Positions 7,884-17,211 of a DNA stretch of 64,000 nucleotides are shown piece by piece. The stretch spans positions 806,001 to 870,000 of the forward strand of contig NZ_CP051198.1 of NCBI RefSeq assembly GCF_024181225.1, written 5' to 3'. The translations under genes were made by a program, and so were the position numbers. The number at the start of each line of letters is the position of its first letter. The first letter of the stretch is position 1. This DNA is from Treponema sp. OMZ 787 (GTDB taxonomy: Bacteria > Spirochaetota > Spirochaetia > Treponematales > Treponemataceae). The notes below the pieces were generated by a model. The model saw nothing but the letters and a program-made list of their open reading frames with translations, made no database searches and was not told the origin of the DNA.

Positions 7884-10370
7884 GTGAAGGTTAAAAATAA
7901 GAAATGTATTCGTAATTTAAGTTTTAAAACTCTCAAAATATATAAAAAAAGGAATATAATAGCTATTTCGGCAATTGCATTAACCGCTCTTTTATTTACA
8001 TCCGTGTTTACCATTTTTTTCTCGATTAATGCAACCTATCAAAATCATAGTTTTCGGCAAATCGGCAGTTATGCTCATGGATCTTTTAAAAATATAAATG
8101 AATCTCAAATAACTTCTATTTTAAAGCATCCTAAAATAAAAGATTTTGGTGTAGTTTCAACTATAGGAATAATTCAAGACGGTGTATTTTTAAAGAATAA
8201 TGCCGAAGTAAAATATATGGATGAAAATATGGCTAAGTGGAGTTTTTGTCTTCCGGAAAAAGGTTTCCTTCCTCAAAAAATAAATGAAATTGCTCTTGAT
8301 ACAAAAACTTTGGATATGCTTGGTGTTCCGCATAAAATAGGTGAAAAAGTAAAAATCCACTTTCAATTAAATACTCAGGAAGGACTTGTTGAAGAATTTA
8401 TCGATGCCGAGTTTATTTTATCCGGGTATTGGGATTATGATAACCTCGTACCTATTCATTTTGTTCTTATTTCGAAAGACTATCTTAAAGAGATAGAAAC
8501 TGAAATCATAGAAGAGGGTTTTACGGCATTTCGGATGGACTTGAATGTTATGCTTAACTCATCTTTAAATATTCGTAAGACTATGGAAAGAGTCGAGTCT
8601 GATTTAGGTTTTCAGTTTTAAGATAGCTCTAAAAAGGATTTTATTCCAATAGGAGTAAATTGGGTATATACTTTTAGTAAAATAAGTGCGCTGCAAGATG
8701 TAAGCGTACTTGCATCTATAAGTGTCTTTTTATTTTTAATTCTGTGTACCGGTTTCCTTATTATTTACAATGTGTTTCAAATTTCCGTAAATGAAGATAT
8801 ACGGTATTACGGCTTATTAAAAACAATAGGAGTAACTTCTCGCCAGTTAAGAAAAATTGTCGGATTGCAGGCTTTGGTCCTATCATGTATCGGTATACCG
8901 ATAGGTCTTTTTGCAGGGTATGTACTTGGCGCCTTTTTAGTGCCGATGATTATTTCGCAAGGAAATTTAAGTTATAAAGCGATGACAATAAGTTTTTCTC
9001 CTTTTATTTTTTTAAGTGCAACTGTATTTTCGCTTTTTACCGTGTTTTTTTCATGTATTCGTCCTGCTAAAATAGCGGGAAAAGTTTCTCCAGTTGAAGC
9101 TGCCGGATATTATCGGGGTGATGTTTTAAAGAAAAAATCCCGCAAAACTCGGGGAAGTAAAATATATCGAATGGCTTTTGCAAATATCGGAAGGAATAAA
9201 GCAAAAACATTGTTTATTTTACTTTCATTGTCGTTTTCCGTTTTATTGTTCTATACGGTTTTTACATTGGTAAAAGGTATGGACAGCGAAAAATATTTAA
9301 ATAGAGAAATATGTGCAGATTTTATAGTCGGCTCTTCATCTTATTTTAGATTTCAACCTAATGATCGCAACAGTCTGGATCAATCTTTGATAGAATACAT
9401 AAAAAAGAATACGGAACAAAGTATTCAAGGCTGCAGTTATGTGATGTCCGATTCCCTATTATCCGATTGCCGTATTGATAAAGATTGCCATATTATAATA
9501 CAGGGCTTGGATACGGATTTATTTTCAAAACTAACCGTTGTGGAAGGGGATCTTTTTTCTTTGGAACAAGGCCGTGAAAATATGATAGCCATTGTCGCAT
9601 ATCAAGACGATTACGGAAATATTGTAGGTGAGTATCCCAAGATAGGAGATGTAGTGACTGTCAATTATAAGAATACAAACTCCGAACATACGGTTATGTA
9701 TAAAATAGCCGCTATTGTAAAAATGCCTTACTCTATGGGAACACGCTTTAAAATCCGCAATTCATATAAGGCGGTACTCCATGCCGACGTTTTGAGGAAG
9801 GACAGCGGAAGTGAATTACAGCCTCTGTTTTATCTTTTTGATGTTTTTGATAAGGACTCCGAATTAAAGACTGAAGCCTTTTTAAACTGGTTATCGAAAA
9901 ATGTACATTCCGATATACTGTATGAAAGCAAAACCCTTGCAAGAAAAAAATTTAATGAGTTTAAGTCCGTGTTTTTTATTTTAGGAAATTGTCTTTGTTT
10001 TGTTGTAGGACTTATCGGCGTTTTAAATTTTTTTAACGGACTTATGACAAGTATTTTATCGCGGCGCAAAGAACTTGCGGTTTTGCAAGCTGTAGGAATG
10101 ACCGGAAGACAATTAAAACGCCTTCTTATTTATGAAAGTTTGTATATGTGTACCGGGATATTTATATTTTCAAGTTGTTTTATTTTATGCGTTGCTCCGA
10201 TTTTCGGCAATCTTATGCAAAAAATATTTTGGTTTTTTACATATAAGTTTTCACCGGCGCCCTTGTATATACTGATTCCGATATTCGGCATAATGGGTGT
10301 TATATTACCCTGCATTATTTACAGCTACATACGTAAAAAAACTATCGTTGAAAGACTGCGAGATATATAA
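7884..10370 (+). pseudogene. FtsX/MacB-type ABC permease interrupted by an in-frame TAA
   Basis: From the GTG at 7884 (AAGGAG upstream) the frame runs to 10370 as 829 codons including the final stop, the usual size for a two-FtsX-domain permease of about 830 residues. It is broken only by TAA at 8619-8621, after ...SDLGFQF. The same frame continues DSSKKDFIPIGVNWVYTF and into the first FtsX helix cluster (VSVLASISVFLFLILCTG), so this is a nonsense change, not a frameshift. The 5' part holds the first helix and the extracytoplasmic MacB-like domain; the 3' part holds seven or so helices and a second extracytoplasmic domain. A restart at the GTG at 8772 would lack the first helix. Either the transporter is inactive or the stop is a recent or sequencing change. 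Confidence 0.88.
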
Positions 10371-10392
10371 AGGGTTAATAGTTTTACTTCTC

Positions 10393-10884
10393 CTATTTTT
10401 CAATATCCTTCTGCATTATAATCTCATCTTCTTCTTTGCCGATTTCATAAAAACCGAAATTTTCATAGAGGTGTTTCGCCGGTATATCGCCTTCAACATA
10501 ACAAAGCTGAATACATGGATATTTTTTTTCGGCTTCTATCATCGAAAGCCATTTTTGTAAAGCTGCTTTTCCTAAACCCTTTCCTTGACTTTTTTTATCT
10601 ATCATAAACTGATCCATAATGCAGATCGTTTTTTCACCGTCAATCCAATCTCTCTGCATTATAAGGCCTACAGGTTCATCCGAATAATATACGGCGAAAA
10701 CTTTTGCATTTTCTTTTCTGTAAGCAAAGGCTCTTGCAAGGATGGTAACATTCGAAGCTGCAAAATTTTTTTGTTCTTTTTTTATGGAAAGAGAATTGAT
10801 TATTCTCCAATTATCGGGAGTAACCTCTTTAAATTCGATGCTATCGGGTGTCGGATGATTAGTTTTGTTTATATATGTCTTCAT
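10393..10884 (-). CDS. GNAT-family N-acetyltransferase
   Basis: A 163-residue acetyl-CoA-dependent transferase. The acetyl-CoA loop is QGKGLGKAAL, preceded by the strand IMDQFMIDKK and followed by the C-terminal strand with LYENFGFYEIG. This layout is closest to the spermidine/diamine acetyltransferase type (BltD/PaiA-like), and the acidic insert EGDIPAKHLYENFGF fits, but the substrate cannot be fixed from sequence. It lies 39 bases downstream of the Imm26 gene on the same strand and converges with the ABC permease pseudogene. Confidence 0.85.
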   Translation of the reverse strand: MKTYINKTNHPTPDSIEFKEVTPDNWRIINSLSIKKEQKNFAASNVTILARAFAYRKENAKVFAVYYSDEPVGLIMQRDWIDGEKTICIMDQFMIDKKSQGKGLGKAALQKWLSMIEAEKKYPCIQLCYVEGDIPAKHLYENFGFYEIGKEEDEIIMQKDIEK

Positions 10885-10923
10885 ATTCTTTTGCTCTTTT
10901 TTTGTAATATTCGATCATACCTT

Positions 10924-12069
10924 TTACTTTTCCTTTGATAGTTTTAAATTCCCCTCATAGTCCAGATCGCCGTCCATACCGAAAGCTTTGAAAATTGAAT
11001 TCTTATCTTTTTTGTTGGCGGGATTATTTAGGCCGCCGCCGGTTGCAGGATAAAGGGGGGCGTTTGATTTTGCTTTTATACATTCTTCCAATTTTTCTAT
11101 GTTTAAAGAAAAGCCTATTGATTCTGCCCGGTAATTTTTATGATACCATTCTTCGTCTTTGTATAGAGCGTATTCTTTTAAAGACATTTCTTTATATATC
11201 AAGCCGTATTGGAGATAGGCAATATCCTTGTCTTGATGATTTATACTCTTGCTTGTCGATATTGGAGCGTCATTTAAGTCTTGGTAAGTAACTTTTTTGT
11301 TTCCGATAATTTTGTATTCGCCGTAATAGATATTGTTATCCATGATGGGCTGTGCGGGGAGGGAAGGGCATTGTTCCAATTCGTCAAGATTGATGTTTAT
11401 GCCGGTGCTGATTTTATGGTAGACCTTTACAATTAAAGCGGTTCCCATGAGGTTGTTAAGACCGTAGTTTTTATTCTTTTTAAATTCCGGATTTTTTCTT
11501 AACTTAACAATATCGATTAAAATTTTTCCGAAACCGTATTGCCGTCTTCCTATTTTAAAAGCAAAGATATCTCCTTCTTTATATTTTTGGTGAGCTCTTT
11601 TTTCGTTTTTAAAATTTTCCAAATCGGTTAAATCTTCTTTTGATGTTTCCTTTATCCATTTTTCAATCCAAGAATTGAGAGCCGAAGCCTTGCTTTCTTT
11701 TAAGTTTTCCGAATAGTAGGTTTTTTGTGTGGTGTAGTTTCCGATAAGCACATGTCCGCTTCCGAATGAAAAATACACTCCGATTCCTTTAAATGATTGA
11801 GTTGCCGTAAAGTTTAATTTTTTCGGCTTTCCTTTTGCCGTCTTGGGAAGCACAATGGTTCTGTTTTCTCCCGTTTCAACATCAAGCTCGTTTTCTTTAT
11901 AGTAAAAAGCTTCTCCCTCATAGTCCGATGCGGAAATTTCTTTTTTGATAGTATCTCCGTCAAAATAATATAGGCTGCCTTTTATATCCATTACTTCCCA
12001 GTGAGCCTCAATCGGATTTAGACCCAGATACTTTCTTTGTTCGTTGGTTAAGATAAATTTTTTAGACAT
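10924..12069 (-). CDS. Imm26-family immunity-like protein
   Basis: A 381-residue cytoplasmic protein. The core YKEGDIFAFKIGRRQYGFGKIL, around residues 165-190, matches the Imm26 family pattern (a small beta-barrel beginning G-D-x-F-A-x-x-x-x-x-x-x-Y-x-F-G-R-I-L). Imm26 proteins are predicted immunity partners of polymorphic toxins. The N- and C-terminal regions are longer than a bare Imm26 domain and I do not recognise them. No toxin gene is adjacent, so it is either an orphan immunity gene or works in another context. The start at 12069 opens with MSKKFILTNEQRKYLGL. Confidence 0.65.
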   Translation of the reverse strand: MSKKFILTNEQRKYLGLNPIEAHWEVMDIKGSLYYFDGDTIKKEISASDYEGEAFYYKENELDVETGENRTIVLPKTAKGKPKKLNFTATQSFKGIGVYFSFGSGHVLIGNYTTQKTYYSENLKESKASALNSWIEKWIKETSKEDLTDLENFKNEKRAHQKYKEGDIFAFKIGRRQYGFGKILIDIVKLRKNPEFKKNKNYGLNNLMGTALIVKVYHKISTGININLDELEQCPSLPAQPIMDNNIYYGEYKIIGNKKVTYQDLNDAPISTSKSINHQDKDIAYLQYGLIYKEMSLKEYALYKDEEWYHKNYRAESIGFSLNIEKLEECIKAKSNAPLYPATGGGLNNPANKKDKNSIFKAFGMDGDLDYEGNLKLSKEK

Positions 12070-12136
12070 GCTTAATTCCTTTTAATAATTGTACCTTTTT
12101 TTATAATATTAGGCAAGGGTGAGATTAATCTAATTT

Positions 12137-13666
12137 TCAGTATTTTTGAATAAGATATATTGTTTTTATGCTTTTTTTATATAAATAAATTCCGACAATG
12201 GCAAAACTTAAACATATCGGAATTATTATATAAATAAAATTTATAATAAAAAATAATAAAGTTGATAGTATAATAGTGATTATAGCAATTAGATGTGTGA
12301 TAATAGATGCCGGACTATGCTTTATAACGCTTATCTCATCATTCCAATTTAGATTTAAATATTTGATGTTAAAAAAAATTCCTACAGTCGAAATAAAAAA
12401 GGAATAAAAAACAGGTACAAAGACTGTTAATAAAATTTGTAAAAAACCGGTCACTATATTCGGTAAAATGGCAATCATTGCAAAAAGATATCCTATTAAA
12501 TGAATACTCATATTGACTGCGATTTTACTATTTAAAATTTGGGATATGCCGATTGGAGCTGTTTGCAGTATCCATACATTTTTTCCTTCCAAAGATATTG
12601 ATGAAGATGTGGTACAGCTCATAAGAAAAAATGCCCCTATTACCGATGAACCGTACTGTGTAAGAATATGTTCAAGGTCTCTAATACCGAGTAATATTTC
12701 AATCTTGTTAAATCCCAATATCATGCACCCGACAGATAAGACACATAAAGATATAATACCTAATCCGCAATTTAATACACGAATAGGCGAAGTAATAAAA
12801 CGGTTAAACTCTTTTAAATATAAACTAAAAAATGGTGTTCTTAAAATAGATTTTGTTTTTTTATTTTTAAAGGTTTGAGTGTTTAGTTTTTGATGAATTT
12901 TATTATAGTTTTTACCTATAAAAAATATATACACAATGGTTACAATAATTGTAAGACTTATAAATTTTAAAATGTTTAGGTACATATTTTGATCTATATA
13001 AAATAACTTGGATAACGGAAATATTTTATATAATTGTGTTTGAAGTAAATTGCTTAATGAAACGGAATCTAAATCGCGATTAAATGATACGATTATAAAA
13101 TATCCTGTCATCAATAAGTAAAAAAATAAAATCGATATTTGATTTTTTCTTTTAAAAAATACACTGCAATATTCTATAATAATACTTAATATGGAAGCTA
13201 TACACATAGGTATCATCGGGAGGGCGAAGCCTGACAGTAAAAATATTATTCCGGCAGAGACACTGATAATTTTTTTTAAAATTAAAAGAATGACTGCCGG
13301 AAATATACAGCTGCAACTGATAATAAGATTTAAAAAATATAGTATTAAAAATTTGCTTAGAATAATATCTTTTTGTGTGATCGGTAAAGATGCTAACATA
13401 TTAAAATCTTTATTATAAAAAAACATTGAGCTGCTTTTTAGCACTGTCATCATAAAAATAAAAAAACTTGATATTGCTGCCGAATATGATAGGGTAAAAG
13501 AATGCAGTCCTAATTTCATTATTGAATTTATCGAAATAATATTATATAGGCATAACAAAAAAAATATTACGATAAATCCTAATAAATGATAGTTGGTTTT
13601 TTCCGAATTTGTAAAAATTGAGTACCGAAATACGGAATTTTTAAAAAGTATTATTATATTTTTCAT
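12137..13666 (-). CDS. ABC-2-type transporter permease
   Basis: A 509-residue, very hydrophobic protein with about 12 membrane segments arranged in two halves. It has no ATPase motifs and no signal peptide. It starts 26 bases inside the end of the ATPase gene, so translation is coupled. Together they form an ABC-2-like exporter of the kind used for bacteriocin export or self-protection. It ends a same-strand run of sdpR, sdpI, a DUF1648 gene and the ATPase. Confidence 0.85.
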   Translation of the reverse strand: MKNIIILFKNSVFRYSIFTNSEKTNYHLLGFIVIFFLLCLYNIISINSIMKLGLHSFTLSYSAAISSFFIFMMTVLKSSSMFFYNKDFNMLASLPITQKDIILSKFLILYFLNLIISCSCIFPAVILLILKKIISVSAGIIFLLSGFALPMIPMCIASILSIIIEYCSVFFKRKNQISILFFYLLMTGYFIIVSFNRDLDSVSLSNLLQTQLYKIFPLSKLFYIDQNMYLNILKFISLTIIVTIVYIFFIGKNYNKIHQKLNTQTFKNKKTKSILRTPFFSLYLKEFNRFITSPIRVLNCGLGIISLCVLSVGCMILGFNKIEILLGIRDLEHILTQYGSSVIGAFFLMSCTTSSSISLEGKNVWILQTAPIGISQILNSKIAVNMSIHLIGYLFAMIAILPNIVTGFLQILLTVFVPVFYSFFISTVGIFFNIKYLNLNWNDEISVIKHSPASIITHLIAIITIILSTLLFFIINFIYIIIPICLSFAIVGIYLYKKSIKTIYLIQKY

Positions 13667-14372
13667 TTTTAATAATATCCATAAAATACTCTTCTAATGA
13701 ATCGGTCTTGCTCAAAACAGTGTTTACGTTTCCTTGCACAATTAATCTGCCCTTATTTATTATTCCTATCTTGTTACATAGTTTTTCTGCAACTTCTAAA
13801 ACATGTGTAGAGAAGAATATTGCATTTCCGCTTTCTACTAATATTTTCATTTCTTTTTTTAAAAGATAACAAGCTTTTGGATCCAAGCCTACAAAGGGTT
13901 CATCCAGTATTAATAATTTTGGTGAATGGATAAGGGCTGCAATAATTACAATTTTTTGTTTCATTCCGTGAGAATATGAAGATATTGTATTATCTAAAAA
14001 TGAGCTCATTTCAAATATTTCACTGAATGATTTTGTTTTTTGTATCCGCTCATTTATAGATACTCTATACAAATCTGCTATAAAATTGATATATTGCCGC
14101 CCTGTAAGATATTCATATATATCGGGATTATCGGGTATATATGCGATATTTTTTTTAAATTCTACAGGATTATCTTTTATGGAAATTCCATTAACATATA
14201 TTTCTCCTGTAAAATCATGAATTCCTACAATGGATTTAATTGTTGATGTTTTCCCGGAGCCGTTTGTCCCTATAAAACCATAAATATCGCCTTGAGAAAC
14301 TTTTAAGTTTATATTATTTACTGCAATGCGGTTTTTATGATAGATTTTTGTTAAATTCTTAATTTCCAACAT
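13641..14372 (-). CDS. ABC transporter ATPase (CcmA/drug-export type)
   Basis: A 243-residue ATPase with Walker A GTNGSGKTS, signature YSHGMKQKI, Walker B KLLILDEPFVGLDP and switch FSTHVLEVAEKL. The SxGMKQK signature is typical of the ABC-2/NatA-type exporter branch. I start at the ATG at 14372 (MLEIKNLTKIYHKN); the frame extends upstream but that part covers the hairpin and the DUF1648 gene in another frame. It partners the overlapping 12-helix permease. Confidence 0.9.
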   Translation of the reverse strand: MLEIKNLTKIYHKNRIAVNNINLKVSQGDIYGFIGTNGSGKTSTIKSIVGIHDFTGEIYVNGISIKDNPVEFKKNIAYIPDNPDIYEYLTGRQYINFIADLYRVSINERIQKTKSFSEIFEMSSFLDNTISSYSHGMKQKIVIIAALIHSPKLLILDEPFVGLDPKACYLLKKEMKILVESGNAIFFSTHVLEVAEKLCNKIGIINKGRLIVQGNVNTVLSKTDSLEEYFMDIIKNEKYNNTF

Positions 14373-14385
14373 AGTTACTCTTTTT

Positions 14386-14418
14386 ACAACCTCAGTAAGT
14401 TCTCTAAACTGAGGTTGT
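14386..14418. other. Intercistronic hairpin before the ABC ATPase
   Basis: ACAACCTCAGT (14386-14396) pairs perfectly with ACTGAGGTTGT (14408-14418), loop 11 bases. It stands 13 bases before the ATPase start on the minus strand and lacks a T-tract in that direction, so it may be a processing or translation-control element in the operon. Confidence 0.55.
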
Positions 14419-14434
14419 AGTGTGTTTAATTTAA

Positions 14435-14746
14435 TTATAAAATTGCCAAGAAAATAACTAGGAAGCTGATTATAATAGCAGATACCGGTATGATATAGTA
14501 CTTCCACGCGTTTCCCTTTTGATTTTGAAATTTTATAAATCCGATAAGGTTTATAAGAAAATACGCAAACGGTGCTCCGAATGTCAGATATACCTTTTCG
14601 ATGGTGCCGTTTACATTTCCTGCTGAATCCCAGTGTACGGGAACCGTTTCCGGGAGTTTGCTTCCAAAGACTATAAAAATAACCGTTGTAGCTAAACATA
14701 ATAAACTTCCGATAATCAAATGCTTTTTGTCGGATAAATTACTCAT
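14435..14746 (-). CDS. DUF1648 membrane protein (SdpI N-terminal half equivalent)
   Basis: A 103-residue protein with three helices. The motif LPETVPVHWDSAGNVNG near residues 30-46 is the DUF1648 signature (P-x-x-I/V-P-x-H-W/F-x-x-x-G-x-x-x). In Bacillus SdpI the DUF1648 part and the SdpI part are one polypeptide; here they are separate genes overlapping by eight bases. The start ATG at 14746 has GGAGA upstream. Confidence 0.85.
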   Translation of the reverse strand: MSNLSDKKHLIIGSLLCLATTVIFIVFGSKLPETVPVHWDSAGNVNGTIEKVYLTFGAPFAYFLINLIGFIKFQNQKGNAWKYYIIPVSAIIISFLVIFLAIL

Positions 14747-15326
14747 ACAATCTCCTTTCTTTGTTTAAAAGTAATAGTGAATATATTAATGGAATAACAT
14801 ACAATAGGGAAAAGTAAATTATTAGATATTCCCATCTTGCAGATACTCCAAAACTCAACAAAAGAATTCCTGTGATTATCCATAAAAATCCGGCAAGGCG
14901 ATGAGTTTTATACCATAACACAGGTTTATCCAATAACCAAAAAAATTTTAAACCGACAAATCTGCTTGGTTTTGTTTTAGGCAAATAGTTTCCGATTATT
15001 ATGATAATCATTGAGGCTAAGATATGAATATATTTTTCAATGCCGGAACTGATTGAATCTTTAAATATATATTTGCTGCTTTGAGCGATTGCAAATAATA
15101 GAGGAGTGCTTAAAACAATTGGAATATATAGTTTTTTAGGCAGTTTATTATTATTCGATAATTTATTTACTACAATTTCCATTACAATGCTGAAAATAAT
15201 TATTAATATAGGCAGTATATATAAATCATAATTTTTTATATTTTCATTTCCAATATTTATTATATAATAAATACTTGGAGAAAAACTTAGTAATGTAATA
15301 ATCATGTATAATATTTTTTTAGGCAT
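14739..15326 (-). CDS. sdpI: SdpI-family immunity/signalling membrane protein
   Basis: A 195-residue protein with about six helices. The block GNYLPKTKPSRFVGLKFFW and the later YKTHRLAGFLW are the SdpI-family signature. In Bacillus, SdpI protects against the SdpC cannibalism toxin and sequesters the SdpR repressor at the membrane. It overlaps sdpR by eight bases upstream and the DUF1648 gene by eight bases downstream. No sdpABC toxin genes are in the window, so here it probably senses or resists a foreign toxin; that is inference. Confidence 0.85.
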   Translation of the reverse strand: MPKKILYMIITLLSFSPSIYYIINIGNENIKNYDLYILPILIIIFSIVMEIVVNKLSNNNKLPKKLYIPIVLSTPLLFAIAQSSKYIFKDSISSGIEKYIHILASMIIIIIGNYLPKTKPSRFVGLKFFWLLDKPVLWYKTHRLAGFLWIITGILLLSFGVSARWEYLIIYFSLLYVIPLIYSLLLLNKERRLYE

Positions 15327-15594
15327 TTTTCTTATCTCCTTTAAATTGTGACAGCCACATAATTACTTCTTCGAAAATTGATATATTGATGTCGTAGTAA
15401 ATAAAATTTTTATATTTTCTTTCACTTATTAAATCGGCTTTTTTTAACAAGGATAGATGATATGAGATGGTGGAATTTGATAATTCATATTTATCGGCAA
15501 TTTCACCTGCCATAAGCGATTTTTCTTTTAAAGAAATCAAAATGTCTCTTCTTACAGGGTCTGCTAATGCTTTGAATGTACTTTCAAAACTCAT
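15319..15594 (-). CDS. sdpR: SdpR-like ArsR-family repressor
   Basis: A 91-residue winged-helix protein with the ArsR core FKALADPVRRDILISL and recognition region SNSTISYHLSLLKKADLI. It lacks the Cys metal sites of ArsR/SmtB, as expected for SdpR, which is 90 residues in Bacillus. I start at the ATG at 15594; the frame extends upstream but covers the promoter and operator. It is likely an autorepressor controlled by SdpI sequestration. Confidence 0.88.
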   Translation of the reverse strand: MSFESTFKALADPVRRDILISLKEKSLMAGEIADKYELSNSTISYHLSLLKKADLISERKYKNFIYYDINISIFEEVIMWLSQFKGDKKNA

Positions 15595-15609
15595 CCTTGT
15601 TATACCTCT

Positions 15610-15641
15610 TAATCTATTTCGATTTTTATCTAAATAGATTA
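15610..15641. promoter_or_regulatory. Operator palindrome of the sdpR-sdpI operon
   Basis: TAATCTATTT (15610-15619) and AAATAGATTA (15632-15641) are perfect inverted arms with a 12-base centre. The right arm overlaps the -10 box of the promoter, so bound repressor would block transcription. It lies 16 bases before the sdpR start. Confidence 0.75.
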
Positions 15642-15666
15642 TAATATGTGCAGGATGAAAAGTCAA
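15638..15666 (-). promoter_or_regulatory. Sigma-70 promoter of the sdpR operon
   Basis: On the minus strand TTGACT (15666-15661), a 17-base spacer and TATAAT (15643-15638) form a near-consensus promoter reading into sdpR. Confidence 0.8.
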
Positions 15667-15696
15667 TAGCTATTTTGATTTTTTTCAAAATAGTTT

Positions 15697-17211
15697 TTAC
15701 CCAAACACAATCTTAGGCAGGGTTAGCAAAACTGTTCTATCGTTAAAGGTGTAAGATATTTGCTCGGAGGTGTTTTCCAATATAAGAGCTTCCGGTTTGA
15801 GTTTGGAGGTAAGGGCAAAGTAGGCGGCAACTTCGGATAAGCCCTTTTGAATGGGGAATTTTTCGGTCAGCTCTGCAAGAGAAAATTGAGTTCTTCCGTG
15901 TAAAAATTCGTTACGGAAGTTTGAGATATTTTTTTTAAGCTGATTTTCATCAACATAAAACTGATTGAATATTCCGCTTTGCCTCAAAAGTTCTGCCGAT
16001 TCTTGTTCGGTAAAACTTGTAATAGGCTCAAAACTTTGCACTTGTTCTGGAAATTTTAAAGTGCGAGCCTGAGGAAAATATAAAAAGGGTCTTGTTTCGA
16101 TTTGAATAGACTCTTTTAATTCAAAATCGCTGTCTGCCAACTCAAAGGCCTTTGTTTTTATAAAGGATATTAATTCTGTGAGAAGTTTGTGTTCTTGTCT
16201 TCCTTGGGAAAGAAGAACCCGATTTAACCGGTGCGTAAGGGAGCGGTTTGTATCTATTATTTTTCCGCCTGCTTCGTGAAGATATTGCTTTAAGTGAAAA
16301 AGAAAACCGTCTTCCCATTCTATGCCTTGATTTCTCACCTGTTCGATTATGTTTTCTGTCAAGCTGTTGATTTCATTTTTACCTGCATCGGCTGCGAGGA
16401 AGTCCCAAAAAGAATCAAAGCTTTGTCCCTGAGGTGTTTCTTTCATTTCCAAATATGCATCTAAGGCATAGCCGAGAACAGCTCCCTTTGTTTCACTTAC
16501 AGATTGTTTTTTGTAAACATCCGAAAGGATTGATTTAAAATTTTCTTCGACTTGGCGGAAGTCCGATAAAAGTTCTCTTGAAGCTCTTGAAATTTCATGG
16601 AGGCGTTCAACCATTTGAACAGGCGTGTATATTTCGGCCTTACCGGTTTTTTTAATTCGGTTTATGCGGTCTTGTAATTCTTTTTTCTTTTTTTCCAAGT
16701 CGGCAATTTGAGAGGCCGGGTCATGGGTTGTGTTTTCAGAAAGCTCACGCAATTTAGATAAGATATCTTTAAAGCGTGATTCCGTTCCGATAAAAGTTTT
16801 TGAATCCATATTATCAAGCCATGTAAAAAGACGCTCGACTCCTGCACTTAATTCTATAATCAATTCTTGATTTTCGTTATAATATTTTCTGATAAATCCT
16901 ATTTTTTCGGAGCACCATTTATTGGCTAAAAAATGAGAGCGGCTTTCGATGGTTTGCATTGCAAGCCGAAATTCTCCGTTATCGGATTCTTCCGAATCAA
17001 AGTCATAATTAGTATTTGAGAATTCTTGGTCCCTCAAAAAATCTGCGAGCAGGGTTTCAAAGCGGTCAGCTGAAATTGTTTGAATATGCTTTTCTCTAAA
17101 AATCTTATATAAGAAGGAAATAGTAAGAGCTGCATTTTTTGTTCTTAAAAGGCTTAAGCCTGAATCTTCCGAAAGCATGGCCGATATATAAGCACTATCC
17201 GAACTTTTCAT
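15697..17211 (-). CDS. jetA: Wadjet protein JetA (DUF3375, kleisin-like)
   Basis: A 504-residue protein matching the DUF3375 pattern: an N-terminal helical part, the stretch ERLFTWLDNM...GTESRFKDILSKLRELSENTTHDP, then a coiled region (KKKKELQDRINRIKKTG) and a winged-helix-like C-terminus. In Wadjet (JetABCD/MksBEFG) JetA is the kleisin-type bridge that binds JetB and the JetC ATPase, and the complex extrudes and cuts small circular DNA. Its start overlaps the stop of jetD by four bases (ATGA) with GAGGAGG upstream. It is last in the operon instead of first as in most described loci. Confidence 0.88.
   Translation of the reverse strand: MKSSDSAYISAMLSEDSGLSLLRTKNAALTISFLYKIFREKHIQTISADRFETLLADFLRDQEFSNTNYDFDSEESDNGEFRLAMQTIESRSHFLANKWCSEKIGFIRKYYNENQELIIELSAGVERLFTWLDNMDSKTFIGTESRFKDILSKLRELSENTTHDPASQIADLEKKKKELQDRINRIKKTGKAEIYTPVQMVERLHEISRASRELLSDFRQVEENFKSILSDVYKKQSVSETKGAVLGYALDAYLEMKETPQGQSFDSFWDFLAADAGKNEINSLTENIIEQVRNQGIEWEDGFLFHLKQYLHEAGGKIIDTNRSLTHRLNRVLLSQGRQEHKLLTELISFIKTKAFELADSDFELKESIQIETRPFLYFPQARTLKFPEQVQSFEPITSFTEQESAELLRQSGIFNQFYVDENQLKKNISNFRNEFLHGRTQFSLAELTEKFPIQKGLSEVAAYFALTSKLKPEALILENTSEQISYTFNDRTVLLTLPKIVFG

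Noticed and set aside
7884-10370. Stop codon in the permease as a selenocysteine-like or recoding site
   Set aside because: The codon is TAA, not TGA, and neighbouring genes use TAA as a normal stop.
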